Notes under the pieces: generated by a model
What the model was told of the DNA's origin: nothing
The model's input: the letters and a program-made list of their open reading frames with translations, nothing else
Databases searched by the model: none
Translations under genes and position numbers: made by a program
Assembly (NCBI GenBank): GCA_042573625.1
Contig: JBHPCZ010000064.1
Location: 1 to 19,284, forward strand
Reading direction: 5' to 3'
DNA length: 19,284 nt
DNA from: JBHPCZ01 sp042573625
GTDB taxonomy: Bacteria > Desulfobacterota > Desulfobacteria > Desulfobacterales > UBA11574
Shown here: piece after piece, positions 1 to 7,868 of the stretch
How positions within the stretch are numbered: position 1 is the first letter of the stretch
Layout: each line of letters begins with the position of its first letter

Positions 1-1
1 C

Positions 2-406
2 CGACTTTTCGAAGGCGGTTCAGCCAACCTCGTTCTTACCCAGCCGGATAAACCCTTGGAAACAGGTGTTGAGTTCATGATCCACCCGCCTGGAAAAAAG
101 CTGACTCGAATGAGTTTACTTTCCGGCGGTGAAAAGGCGCTCTCAGCCATCGCTTTAATCTTTTCCATATTTTTAATAAAGCCGGCTTCTTTCTGCCTCA
201 TGGATGAAATCGACGCGCCACTTGATGACGTCAACATTTTTCGTTTTAACAATCTCTTGCAAATGATAAGAGAAAAATTCCAACTTATTATGATAACTCA
301 TAATAAAACGAGTATGGAATTTGCCGATACGCTTTTCGGTATCACGATGGAAAACAAGGGGATCTCCAAGATTGTTTCAGTCAACTTCACGCAGCCGGAA
401 AGCTAA
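2..406 (+). CDS. smc: Chromosome partition protein SMC, C-terminal part (gene enters from left edge)
   Basis: SMC is the ATPase of the SMC-ScpAB condensin that compacts and segregates the chromosome. Only the last 134 or so codons are in the window. The reading frame is open from base 2, so the true start lies to the left. Visible are the ABC signature LSGGEK (bases 119-136), the Walker B and D-loop stretch with LMDEIDAPLDD, and the switch histidine in ITHNK. The tail TMENKGISKIVSV is typical of SMC. The PPGKK stretch before the signature and the APLDD motif separate it from RecN and RecF. ftsY follows on the same strand after 336 bp, an order common in deltaproteobacteria. A truncated repeat begins 5 bp after the stop codon. 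Confidence 0.95.
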   Translation, partial: RLFEGGSANLVLTQPDKPLETGVEFMIHPPGKKLTRMSLLSGGEKALSAIALIFSIFLIKPASFCLMDEIDAPLDDVNIFRFNNLLQMIREKFQLIMITHNKTSMEFADTLFGITMENKGISKIVSVNFTQPES

Positions 407-410
407 ATAG

Positions 411-510
411 CGTCCATCCATAAATGGCCCTTTTCGCGCTGCGCGGCGTTCTTCGCGTGTTTCCGGCTGCGGCGTACACCATGCACGCCTCACCGTAAAC
501 CCTTATGCAC
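411..510 (+). repeat. Truncated copy of the MITE-like repeat found at 5241-5415
   Basis: This 100-bp stretch begins GTCCATCCATAAATGGCCC and ends ACCGTAAACCCTTATGCAC. It matches the reverse complement of 5317-5415 with scattered substitutions and a 2-base length difference. It lacks the other half of the full copy, including the second terminal inverted repeat. It lies directly after the smc stop. Confidence 0.85.
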
Positions 511-742
511 GAGTTTTATCCGCCCCAGGCGTGATTACACGATTTAAAAAAGATTATCCATGGAGCGTTTAACAGCGAAAACTCACCGATCCTTCAAATA
601 GTTACTTTTCCCGATCAGTTCTGACGCGTCGGGGTGCGCACTTGAGCCGGCTCTCAATCCCGGAAACATCAAAACCTTCGTGCTTTAGAGGCGTTTTTGG
701 AACCACTTCTAAACAATTTGCGAAGCGTTATAAAGGCAGATC
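511..742. other. Intergenic region before ftsY, no gene seen
   Basis: After the truncated repeat, 232 bp remain before ftsY. One 70-codon frame crosses this region (642-854), but it is basic, lacks a ribosome binding site and runs into ftsY in another phase, so it is not called. A TATAAA at 729-734 has no acceptable -35 partner. No convincing promoter or terminator was found. Confidence 0.5.
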
Positions 743-1894
743 ATGGCACTTAACTGGTTCAAAAAGAAAGCCGACAGCCAGAAAGCAAAAACCGTCACAG
801 AGAAAAAAATATCAGAACAGCCGGAAATTGATGATACTGAAAAAGAAGGGGTAGAAAAAGGCGTATTCACCCCGGCTTCTGAATCTGAAAATAGATCGCC
901 CGGACAAGTCGCTTTGTCTCCCGGAAATCCCGAACACTTCAGCGAATCCGGAAACAAAGAATTTGAACTGGTCGCTTCAGAAGATACTGCCGGGATTTTT
1001 CAACGCTTGAAAACGGGGCTCTCCAAAACGCGCAAGATCCTGTCTACAGATATTGATGAACTCTTTTCAGGCAGCAGGAAAATTGATGCCGACCTGCTGG
1101 AAGAGCTTGAAGAACTCCTGATCACCGCCGACATCAGTGTTCAGACCTCAATGGACCTCATAGATCGCATTTCACCGCACTCTCCGAAAATATCAGGCCC
1201 TGATCAACTCAAAGAGGCTCTGAAATCAGAGATACTCTCATTCTTTCACACAGATTCGCCCGGCTCTGAAAAGGTTGCCGCTAAACCCCACGTCATCATG
1301 GTAGTGGGTGTTAACGGCGTCGGTAAAACCACCACCATCGGCAAACTGGCTGCAAGGGCAACGCGTGAAGGGAATAAAGTTCTGGTTGCTGCTGCAGACA
1401 CATTTCGTGCCGCAGCAACCGAACAGCTGGTGATATGGGCTGACAGGGCGGGTGCTGAAGTCGTAAAACACAAGGCAGAGACAGACCCTGCCGCCGTTGC
1501 ATATGACGGTGTTGAAGCAGCAATAGCGAGAGGTACCGATATTGTTTTCGTGGACACCGCAGGGAGGCTTCACACAAAATATAACCTGATGGAAGAACTC
1601 AAAAAAATCAAACGGGTGATATCCAAAAGGCTTCCGGATGCACCGCATGAAATTCTCCTGGTTCTCGATGCCACAACAGGTCAAAATGCACTGTCCCAAT
1701 CCAAATTATTTAACGACGCACTGGGCATCACATCAATTGCCCTTACAAAACTTGACGGAACAGCCAAGGGAGGAATCGTTGTCAGCATTTGCAACTCCCT
1801 TGAAATTCCATTGAAATATATCTGTGTCGGGGAAAAAATAGAGGATCTACAGGATTTTAATTCAACCCAATTTGTGAATGCACTTTTTGATTGA
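743..1894 (+). CDS. ftsY: Signal recognition particle receptor FtsY (SRP GTPase)
   Basis: FtsY is the membrane-associated receptor for SRP-bound ribosomes and forms a GTPase heterodimer with Ffh. The protein has 383 residues. Residues 1 to about 85 are a charged, low-complexity A domain, and the helical N domain follows (ELEELLITADISVQT). The G domain has the P-loop GVNGVGKT at 189-196, then DTFRAAATEQL, DTAGRLHTKYNLMEEL, the specificity motif TKLDGTAKGG and the closing GEKIEDLQDF, all typical of FtsY. The ATG at 743 is preceded by AAAGGCAG, a weak but usable ribosome binding site. It follows smc on the same strand, but repeat-containing DNA separates them, so co-transcription is uncertain. 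Confidence 0.97.
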   Translation: MALNWFKKKADSQKAKTVTEKKISEQPEIDDTEKEGVEKGVFTPASESENRSPGQVALSPGNPEHFSESGNKEFELVASEDTAGIFQRLKTGLSKTRKILSTDIDELFSGSRKIDADLLEELEELLITADISVQTSMDLIDRISPHSPKISGPDQLKEALKSEILSFFHTDSPGSEKVAAKPHVIMVVGVNGVGKTTTIGKLAARATREGNKVLVAAADTFRAAATEQLVIWADRAGAEVVKHKAETDPAAVAYDGVEAAIARGTDIVFVDTAGRLHTKYNLMEELKKIKRVISKRLPDAPHEILLVLDATTGQNALSQSKLFNDALGITSIALTKLDGTAKGGIVVSICNSLEIPLKYICVGEKIEDLQDFNSTQFVNALFD

Positions 1895-1927
1895 AAGGAT
1901 ATTATAAGACAGGATTTTTAAAAGATC

Positions 1928-1958
1928 ATCAGCTTGTCGTTACAATCACAAAGCTGAT
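1928..1958 (+). other. Imperfect hairpin downstream of ftsY
   Basis: Arms ATCAGCTTGT and ACAAAGCTGAT pair with one bulged A around a 10-base loop. No U-run follows, so it is at best a transcript-end stabiliser or a weak terminator between ftsY and the HU promoter. Confidence 0.4.
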
Positions 1959-2004
1959 TGACAGGAAGCACTACCCAAAAAGCGTTGCGGGAGGTTTATT
2001 TGTG

Positions 2005-2033
2005 TTGACATGAAAAATAACCTGAAGTATGGA
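2005..2033 (+). promoter_or_regulatory. Predicted sigma-70 promoter of the HU gene
   Basis: A perfect TTGACA at 2005-2010 is followed after 17 bases by TATGGA at 2028-2033. This leaves a leader of about 50 nt before the HU start codon at 2093. Confidence 0.6.
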
Positions 2034-2092
2034 GCTATTTATATCGCCGCTTGATCAACGCCAACCAACAACCAAAAGGGGGGAAACGCACG

Positions 2093-2365
2093 ATGACAAA
2101 AGCAGAATTGGTAGAGCAGATGGCAAAGGATGCTAACATTTCCAAGGTTGCTGCCGCAAATGCACTGGGCTCTTTCATGGCCAGCGTAACAAAGGCTTTG
2201 AAAAAGAAAGACGGTAAGGTTACACTCGTGGGGTTTGGTACTTTTTCAAAAGTTCGAAGAAAGGCCCGCAAAGGACGCAATCCTCAAACCGGTGAACCGA
2301 TTAAAATTAAAGCAGCAAATGTTGTGAAATTCAAAGCCGGAAAGAAGCTCAAAGACGCGGTTTAA
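2093..2365 (+). CDS. hup: DNA-binding protein HU (bacterial histone-like)
   Basis: The protein has 90 residues, the usual size of HU. It begins MTKAELVEQMA and has the core GFGTFSKVRRKARKGRNPQTGE, which leads into the beta arms that clamp the DNA minor groove. The arm carries the conserved RNPQTGE with its proline. The end, VVKFKAGKKLKDAV, is characteristic. HU bends and compacts DNA and supports replication and recombination. ATG 2093 is chosen because AAAAGGGGGG precedes it at good spacing and the protein aligns from this residue; an upstream TTG at 2051 would add 14 residues unlike HU. It has its own promoter and terminator, so it is probably monocistronic. IHF is less likely because the sequence fits HU better. 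Confidence 0.95.
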   Translation: MTKAELVEQMAKDANISKVAAANALGSFMASVTKALKKKDGKVTLVGFGTFSKVRRKARKGRNPQTGEPIKIKAANVVKFKAGKKLKDAV

Positions 2366-2389
2366 ATCATCAGTAATTATTAGGTTGAG

Positions 2390-2424
2390 AAAGGGCGGTT
2401 TGTTGCGCACAAATCGTCCTTTTC
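2390..2424 (+). terminator. Rho-independent terminator of HU, possibly bidirectional
   Basis: A 14-base left arm starting AAAGGGCGG pairs, with G-U pairs, with a right arm ending GTCCTTT around a 5-base loop, and T-rich DNA follows. The acylphosphatase gene ends at 2467 on the opposite strand. The T-rich end on that strand (CCCTTTCTC) suggests the same stem could serve both directions. Confidence 0.75.
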
Positions 2425-2466
2425 ATTTATATCCTATTGTGAAATGCCCGGTTTAAAGAACGGTTC

Positions 2467-2748
2467 TCAATATGTAATTGAAAATTCCTTGAGTTCACCT
2501 CTGTAATCCTCCCAACTGACATCCACGTTTTTCACTCTGGATAGCGGCGGCCCTTTTTTGCACCAGTCGATTACTGCGTCGACATCTTCTCGATCCCCCT
2601 CGAATACGGCTTCAACCGTTCCATCGGCCTGGTTTCTGACCCACCCTGAAACGCTGCATTGCTCTGCTGCGCGTTTTGTCTCCATTCTAAAAAAAACGCC
2701 CTGCACTCTTCCGGAAATAACGGCATGCGCCCTTACCTTCTGTTCCAT
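2467..2748 (-). CDS. acyP: Acylphosphatase
   Basis: This small enzyme hydrolyses acyl phosphates such as carbamoyl or acetyl phosphate in the cytosol. The 93 residues match the family's usual length. The active-site loop GRVQGVFFR carries the catalytic arginine (R21), and GWVRNQADGTVE carries the catalytic asparagine (N39), so both key residues are present. The ATG at 2748 is preceded by GGGAACGA. It lies 39 bp downstream of ligA on the same strand and is probably the last gene of the 84-aa gene-ligA-acyP cluster. The physiological substrate cannot be told from sequence. Confidence 0.95.
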   Translation of the reverse strand: MEQKVRAHAVISGRVQGVFFRMETKRAAEQCSVSGWVRNQADGTVEAVFEGDREDVDAVIDWCKKGPPLSRVKNVDVSWEDYRGELKEFSITY

Positions 2749-2787
2749 GTCGTTCCCTCCAATCGAATATTGGCTGTTGGCAACCTG

Positions 2788-4812
2788 TCAATCGCCAATT
2801 GTCATCTTCTTTAGCGTTTCCTCGTCAATAATTTCGACGCAGAGTGCCCTGGCCTTGTCAAACTTGGACCCCGGTGATCTGCCGGCCACCAGGAAATCGG
2901 TGTTGCGGCTGACCACATTGGTTACTGTTCCGCCGGATGATTCTATCATCTTCTTTGCGGCGCTTCTCGGCATGCTCTCAAGGGTGCCTGTGATAACAAA
3001 AACTTTTCCTTCCAGCTTTCCTTTCTGGGGTGAAACAGTCTGAAATATCTTTACGCCGCTTTCAAGAATACGATCGATGGTTCTCCGATTTTCAGCCTGC
3101 TCGAAGAACTTCGCCACGCTCTCAGCCACTTTCGTGCCAATACCCTCAATAGCGGTGAGCATCTCGGGTGTTGCCAAATACAGACTGTCTATACGCTTCA
3201 CATGAACAGACAGAATTTTTGCAATATGCTCTCCTACATGTCGGATGCCAAGTGCATATATAAAACGGCTCAAATCGATCTCTTTACTTTTTATTATGGC
3301 CTCCATAAGATTTTTCGCTGATTTCGACCCCATCCGGTCCAGCTTTTGGAGCATCTCCCTGTCCAGATAAAAAATATCCGCATAAGAGGTGAGAAGCCCC
3401 TTTTCTACCAGTTGTCCGACCAGTTTTTCCCCCAAGCCGTCGATGTCAAAAGCACCCTTTGAAGCAAAATGCTTGATACGCTCTTTTGTCTGAGCCGGAC
3501 ATGCTGTATTAATACACCTTAAGGCCGTCTCGTCTTCATGTCGAATGGCCAAAGATTTGCAAGCAGGGCACTCCCGCGGCATTTCAAACTTTTTTTCATT
3601 GCCTGTCCGCTTCGACGCTATCACCTTGACGACCTCGGGGATCACATCGCCGGCACGCTGGATCAGCACGGAATCACCGACCCTGATATCCTTTCGTTCA
3701 ATTTCGTCCTGATTGTGAAGCGTTGCGCGACGGACCGTCACCCCGCCGACATTTACCGGATCAAGATGTGCAACAGGAGTCAGCACTCCGGTTCTTCCAA
3801 CCTGTACGGAGATATCAGATACACGCGTTGTCTCTTGAATTGCTTTAAACTTATAGGCGATGGCCCACCGTGGACTCCGGGAGGTCGATCCCAATCGTCG
3901 CTGGTCTGAAAAGCTGTCGACCTTGATGACCATCCCGTCGATATCATAGGGCAACCGATGTCGTTTCTCCTCAATTTCCCTGTAATAGTCAATGGCCTCC
4001 TCGATTGTTATTTTCGGTCGGACAAGTGGGTTGACATTGAATCCCAGTCGCAGCAAGGTCTGAAGCGTATCCCCGTGTGATTCAAAAACAAGATCAGCCA
4101 CGATGCCGATACCATAGACAAATATCTCTAGGGGGCGTTCTGACGTAACGCTTGAATCGAGCTGCCTTAATGATCCTGCTGCCGCGTTTCTGGGATTGGC
4201 AAATGGCGGCAGCTCTTGCCTCAGCCGTTCATTATTAAATTCCTTAAATTCTTCAAGCCCGATAAAAACTTCTCCCCTTACTTCAAGAATCGATGGAATG
4301 ATTGTTTCTTTTTCAATTTGAAGCTGAAGAGGCACCGACCGTATTGTTCTCACATTGGATGTTATCACCTCACCGCTAAGCCCATCGCCGCGAGTAGAAG
4401 CCATAACCAGCTTACCGTTTTCATAGACAAGTTCCACTGCAACGCCGTCCAGTTTCGGTTCAGCGGTGTATAGAATGCTTTCATCTCTTTTGAGAAATCG
4501 CTTTAACCGACGATCGAATTCGACCACGCCTTCCGCGTCGAATGCGTTATCCAGGCTCAACATAGGAATGGAATGAGTAACTGTTTCAAATTTGTCAAGC
4601 GGCGGTGCCCCGACGCGCATGGTCGGAGAGTCCAGGCTTACAACGTCGGGATAGGCCGCTTCGATCGCCACCAGTTCTTGCATCATCCGATCGTACTCGG
4701 CATCCGATACTTCCGGATTGTTCAGAGCATAATAAAGGTAATTGTGCCGGTGAAGCGACTTTCTTAAATCTTCAACTCTCTTGATAACAGACGGGTCAAT
4801 GTTTACTGGCAT
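2788..4812 (-). CDS. ligA: NAD-dependent DNA ligase LigA
   Basis: LigA seals nicks in replication and repair using NAD+. With the start at 4812 the protein has 674 residues, the normal size. Domains in order: Ia region with HNYLYY and EVSDAEYD for NAD binding; adenylation domain with the nucleophile lysine in EPKLDG (K120) and the NPRNAAAGSLRQLD motif; OB fold; a four-cysteine zinc finger (C415, C418, C433, C438); helix-hairpin-helix repeats; and a BRCT domain from about 600 to the end. The start is set at the ATG at 4812 because GAGGTGA lies about 10 bases upstream. The frame stays open to an ATG at 4899, which would add 29 basic residues unlike LigA. It sits between an 84-aa gene and acyP on the same strand. 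Confidence 0.96.
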   Translation of the reverse strand: MPVNIDPSVIKRVEDLRKSLHRHNYLYYALNNPEVSDAEYDRMMQELVAIEAAYPDVVSLDSPTMRVGAPPLDKFETVTHSIPMLSLDNAFDAEGVVEFDRRLKRFLKRDESILYTAEPKLDGVAVELVYENGKLVMASTRGDGLSGEVITSNVRTIRSVPLQLQIEKETIIPSILEVRGEVFIGLEEFKEFNNERLRQELPPFANPRNAAAGSLRQLDSSVTSERPLEIFVYGIGIVADLVFESHGDTLQTLLRLGFNVNPLVRPKITIEEAIDYYREIEEKRHRLPYDIDGMVIKVDSFSDQRRLGSTSRSPRWAIAYKFKAIQETTRVSDISVQVGRTGVLTPVAHLDPVNVGGVTVRRATLHNQDEIERKDIRVGDSVLIQRAGDVIPEVVKVIASKRTGNEKKFEMPRECPACKSLAIRHEDETALRCINTACPAQTKERIKHFASKGAFDIDGLGEKLVGQLVEKGLLTSYADIFYLDREMLQKLDRMGSKSAKNLMEAIIKSKEIDLSRFIYALGIRHVGEHIAKILSVHVKRIDSLYLATPEMLTAIEGIGTKVAESVAKFFEQAENRRTIDRILESGVKIFQTVSPQKGKLEGKVFVITGTLESMPRSAAKKMIESSGGTVTNVVSRNTDFLVAGRSPGSKFDKARALCVEIIDEETLKKMTIGD

Positions 4813-4909
4813 AACCGCTGTGTCACCTCGTCTCGCCAATAGAACTGGTTTCAAAACACCATTTGTTGATGAGCTTCTTTTTACCTGAACCTTGCACAAG
4901 TTTCAGGGT

Positions 4910-5164
4910 TTATTCCGGCTGTGCAAGTTGCGTTAGCTCATCTTTGACTGCATCAATAATATCATAGAACCACATCAGGTCCTCTATTGAAAGGCGGCCT
5001 GCTTTCATGGGTTTTCTTTCCGTACCATCTTTTTTCATCAGTATCCTGGGGCCGATCTGAAGCTTTGCCTCACCTTCCCCGTATCGGTTGATCGAAACAA
5101 CGAGCCCGGTTTCATCGCACTTCCACTTTTTTAACGTCTTATCCTTCTCAGGATCATATGCCAT
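4910..5164 (-). CDS. Conserved small protein of unknown function, possibly PC4-like
   Basis: An 84-residue soluble protein behind a strong AGGAGGT ribosome binding site. It starts MAYDPEKDKTLKKWKCDET. A beta-rich stretch LVVSINRYGEGEAKLQIGPR is followed by KKDGTERK, AGRLSIEDL and a C-terminal amphipathic helix. The pattern of strands, then KDGxxxKxxKAGRLSIEDL, then a helix resembles the PC4/YdbC single-stranded DNA-binding fold, but this is an inference by eye with low confidence. It lies 97 bp upstream of ligA on the same strand and is likely co-transcribed with it, which would fit a DNA-related role. No membrane segment or signal peptide is seen. Confidence 0.75.
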   Translation of the reverse strand: MAYDPEKDKTLKKWKCDETGLVVSINRYGEGEAKLQIGPRILMKKDGTERKPMKAGRLSIEDLMWFYDIIDAVKDELTQLAQPE

Positions 5165-5240
5165 ACTTACCTCCTGGTGTGTTCACATTTTTCAAAAACC
5201 TCGATCTATTTGTCGAATTCGCCGGACAAACCCTATCTCG

Positions 5241-5415
5241 TGTCCATCCACGAAGTGTGGCGGACCCAATTCAGTGTCCAATCCAGAAATGAGCAATTTT
5301 TATGTCGCGCAAGGCCGCACAAGGGTTTACGGTAAGGCGTACATTGCGTACGCCGCAGCCGAAAGCCCGCGGAGAACGCCGCGCGGCGAAAAAAGGGCCA
5401 TTTATGGATGGACAC
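5241..5415. mobile_element. MITE-like element with perfect 10-bp terminal inverted repeats
   Basis: The ends read GTGTCCATCC (5241-5250) and GGATGGACAC (5406-5415), exact inverted copies, enclosing 155 bp without a gene. The right half recurs, inverted, after smc (411-510). A shorter internal stretch starting AGTGTCCAATCC (5274) resembles one at 9715. No clear target-site duplication flanks the ends. It fills most of the gap between two minus-strand genes. Confidence 0.75.
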
Positions 5416-5469
5416 TAACTCGGGCAATAATGCGTGTCAACACATCCTTTGCCTACAAATATCATTGAT

Positions 5470-6018
5470 TCATGAAACAATACGGATAAACTCCGTTTCC
5501 ATTTTATTCCGCCTGACATTGACAGCCTGGAAGGCCTGATCGAAGAATTCATGTGCTGAACCGGGCTTTTTGCGGAGGCCGGCCAACTGAGAAGGGCACA
5601 AATATCTTGTACATATCCAGGGTCTCATTACCCGAGGCAGGGTGCAACCCCTGGGGCCTATATAATAACATCGTTTATCAAGGTTTTGGGTCAGTTGGAC
5701 CGGGGGAATCGTTTGGTCGGTGAGATGCAAAAAGAGCAGGTCCTTAAAATCGACCCATACTTTTGCCACAAGGCAGCAGGGATCCGGGCACCATGGACAT
5801 GTTACAGCGCATAAATCGTCCAGGCGCGAGAAAATAGGCATCAGTTGATCCAAAATGCCATGGGCGAAACCCTTTGCCCGCTCCAATGCAGGGCCGTAGA
5901 GATGGATGAGATGATTCATCGTCTGATTGGCTTCTTGCCAAACTTCGGGAGATCCCCACAACGGCAAAGCCTGAGAAAAATTTTCTGATACCGCTGCTCT
6001 TTTTGGGTCAATCTTCAC
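5470..6018 (-). CDS. Nine-cysteine hypothetical protein, possibly YkgJ-like metal-binding
   Basis: About 182 residues, function unknown. Cysteines are at 70, 74, 77, 81, 82, 117, 125, 136 and 141. The first cluster is CxxxCxxCxxxCC, and the later part reads GCTLPRVMRPWICTRYLCP. Clustered Cys with an RPxxC segment recalls the YkgJ/UPF0153 putative zinc- or iron-chelating family, though the match is by eye. The N-terminal 65 residues look helical. GTG at 6018 is preferred because AAAGG lies 9 bases upstream; a TTG at 6027 abuts that same AAAGG and could not use it. The gene stands alone between the MITE-like element and the IVP remnant, separate from hemL. Confidence 0.75.
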   Translation of the reverse strand: MKIDPKRAAVSENFSQALPLWGSPEVWQEANQTMNHLIHLYGPALERAKGFAHGILDQLMPIFSRLDDLCAVTCPWCPDPCCLVAKVWVDFKDLLFLHLTDQTIPPVQLTQNLDKRCYYIGPRGCTLPRVMRPWICTRYLCPSQLAGLRKKPGSAHEFFDQAFQAVNVRRNKMETEFIRIVS

Positions 6019-6082
6019 AGGCGTCAACCTTTAACCCGAATATTTCATGAAAATTTTTCAAAAAATCTATAATATATGGTTC

Positions 6083-6431
6083 TTCTCCAATTTAGTTGGA
6101 GAAGAGGGTTCGAGGATTCAAGGGGTCAAGGGTTCAAGCGTTTGTTCCCAACGATTTTATCAACGTTTTGAGCATCCTTTCAGCTTCCTCTGTATCATCC
6201 ATGTAAGTTTTTAAATTTTCTTTATTTATATAATTTAAATCACTTGAAAGCAGGAGCTGAAGTTCCAATTCGCAAATAGAACCCTATGTAATATATAATG
6301 ACCTCAAGTCGTCCGCCGTTGTCTTTCTGCCATACTTTTCATTCTTTATAATTTTTTAGTATTTCACTTGAACCCTTGAATCCTCGACCCCTTGAACCCT
6401 TTCAAAATCATCAACTTTTTTTGAGATGATT
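6083..6431 (-). mobile_element. IVP-type mini-element, copy 1 (hairpin, octamer repeats, gene remnant, inverted octamers, hairpin)
   Basis: In element orientation (minus strand) it begins with a hairpin (AATCATC/GATGATT at 6406-6431). About four octamers of the type GGRTTCAA follow, then a remnant of a four-helix bundle gene, then four octamers in inverse sense (TTGAACCC type), and finally a perfect 8-bp hairpin TTCTCCAA-TTTAG-TTGGAGAA (6083-6103). A second copy lies in opposite orientation at 16785-17122. Confidence 0.8.
6134..6362 (-). pseudogene. Remnant of 23S rRNA intervening-sequence protein (four-helix bundle family)
   Basis: The start position holds ATA instead of ATG. The first codons read LKNYKE, a stop, then KVWQK, matching the family's usual opening YKELKVWQK. 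The middle, including the conserved SIPSNIAEG region, is missing. The frame resumes with LRSLYI, a TAG, then GSICELELQLLLSSDLNYIN and continues to a proper stop after LIKSLGTNA. The GSxxELExQLL motif is diagnostic of this family (S23/IVP, relatives of DGR Avd). With an internal deletion and two in-frame stops it cannot make the full protein. Confidence 0.75.
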
Positions 6432-6470
6432 CTAATATATAATCACATGAAATATCCGGATGAGCACCTT

Positions 6471-7763
6471 TCATTTGCACAATTGACCCAATGCCGCTTC
6501 GGCAGCCTTTATTGTTGCATCAATATCTTCTGTGGTATGCGCCGCTGAAACAAAGAAGGCCTCAAACTGGGACGGTGCAAGGTAAACCCCTTTATCCTGC
6601 ATGCCCTTGTAATAGGCTGAGAACATGTCAAGGTCACAGGTCTTTGCATCATCATAATTCCGAACCTCTCTGTCCGTAAAAAAAAGACCTAGCATCGAAC
6701 CAACCCTGTCAACCGAGGCGGCGATTCCCGTAATTTGGACAGCCTTTTTCAGACCGGCGACGAGACGGTCCGATTTCTCATCCAGAATCTCATAAAAACC
6801 GGGTTTTTTCAGCTCCAGAAGCGTTGAAATGCCTGCGGCCATGGCCACCGGGTTGCCGGACAGGGTCCCTGCCTGATACACCGGCCCCTGCGGCGCGATA
6901 TGCGACATGGTTTCCCGGCTCCCGCCGTAGGCGCCCACCGGCAGACCGCCGCCGATAATTTTACCCAAGCATGTAATGTCGGGAGAAATTCCGTACATCG
7001 ACTGAGCCCCGCCGTATCCCAGCCTGAAACCGGTCATCACTTCATCAAATATCAGCATACTGCCGTACTTATCGGTCAACTCCCGTAATACTTCCAGGAA
7101 TCCTGCCACGGGTTTTACCAGCCCCATGTTCCCCGCAACCGGTTCGATGATGATGCAAGCAATCTGTTCACCTCTCTCAGCCATGACCGCTTTGACACCG
7201 TCTATGTCATTATACGGAAGCGATAGCGTATGCGCCACAAAGGATTCCGGGACACCCGGGCTTCCGGGAATTCCCAAGGTGGCCACACCTGATCCAGCCG
7301 CAACCAGAAGGGCGTCGGCATGCCCGTGATAGCACCCATCAAATTTGATGATGGTATCCCTGCCGGTCACTCCCCGGGCGAGCCTTATGGCGCTCATGGT
7401 CGCTTCGGTGCCGGAATTGACCATTCGCACCATCTCCATGGATGGAACAGCATTGATGATCAGTTCCGCGAGTTCGATTTCAAGGTCAGTGGGCGCTCCA
7501 AAGCTGGTTCCCCTTTTCAGTACTTTGGTAATTGCCTCAATCACCGAAGCATGACCGTGGCCGAGGATCATGGGGCCCCATGAGCCGACATAATCGATGA
7601 AGCGGTTGCCGTCCGCATCATAAATTGAGCATCCTTCGGCACGGTCGATAAATAAAGGCTCCGTACCCACTGATTTGCACGCGCGTACAGGGCTGTTGAC
7701 GCCGCCGGGTATTACATTTAATGCCTGTTTAAAAAGCCTATGGGAAGTGTCTCTGTTCACCAT
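6471..7763 (-). CDS. hemL: Glutamate-1-semialdehyde 2,1-aminomutase
   Basis: This PLP enzyme converts glutamate-1-semialdehyde to 5-aminolevulinate, the second step of the C5 route to heme, siroheme and other tetrapyrroles. The 430 residues match the family. Features: opening HRLFKQALNVIPGGVNSPVRA; NSGTEATMSAIRLAR in the PLP phosphate region; FDGCYHGHAD; FDEVMTGFR with the PLP-ring aspartate (D240); and the Schiff-base lysine in CLGKIIGGGLPVGAYGG (K268). AAAGGGGA precedes ATG 7763, and a promoter is seen upstream. It is transcribed away from the kptA-like gene. No other hem gene is in the window. The product is intact. Confidence 0.97.
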   Translation of the reverse strand: MVNRDTSHRLFKQALNVIPGGVNSPVRACKSVGTEPLFIDRAEGCSIYDADGNRFIDYVGSWGPMILGHGHASVIEAITKVLKRGTSFGAPTDLEIELAELIINAVPSMEMVRMVNSGTEATMSAIRLARGVTGRDTIIKFDGCYHGHADALLVAAGSGVATLGIPGSPGVPESFVAHTLSLPYNDIDGVKAVMAERGEQIACIIIEPVAGNMGLVKPVAGFLEVLRELTDKYGSMLIFDEVMTGFRLGYGGAQSMYGISPDITCLGKIIGGGLPVGAYGGSRETMSHIAPQGPVYQAGTLSGNPVAMAAGISTLLELKKPGFYEILDEKSDRLVAGLKKAVQITGIAASVDRVGSMLGLFFTDREVRNYDDAKTCDLDMFSAYYKGMQDKGVYLAPSQFEAFFVSAAHTTEDIDATIKAAEAALGQLCK

Positions 7764-7823
7764 TTCGGTCCCCTTTCAACTTGATTTTGAAACCTGTTGA
7801 CATTTTTTTTAGAATCCGGTTGA

Positions 7824-7852
7824 AAAGTACCAGATACACTTTATCCGGTCAA
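7824..7852 (-). promoter_or_regulatory. Predicted sigma-70 promoter of hemL
   Basis: On the minus strand TTGACC (7847-7852) is separated by 17 bases from TACTTT (7824-7829), 61 bases ahead of the hemL start. The -10 box is only a partial match. Confidence 0.45.
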
Positions 7853-7868
7853 GCAGGGTTTAATGTTT

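Noticed and set aside
1..406. Left-edge ATPase as RecN or RecF
   Set aside because: The order PPGKK, LSGGEK, LMDEIDAPLDD and ITHNK matches SMC, and ftsY follows as is usual for smc.
642..854. A 70-codon plus-strand frame before and into ftsY
   Set aside because: Basic low-complexity translation, no ribosome binding site, and it overlaps the well-supported ftsY start in another phase.
5241..5415. Full insertion sequence
   Set aside because: No transposase frame fits in 175 bp and no target-site duplication is evident; only a MITE-like element is claimed.
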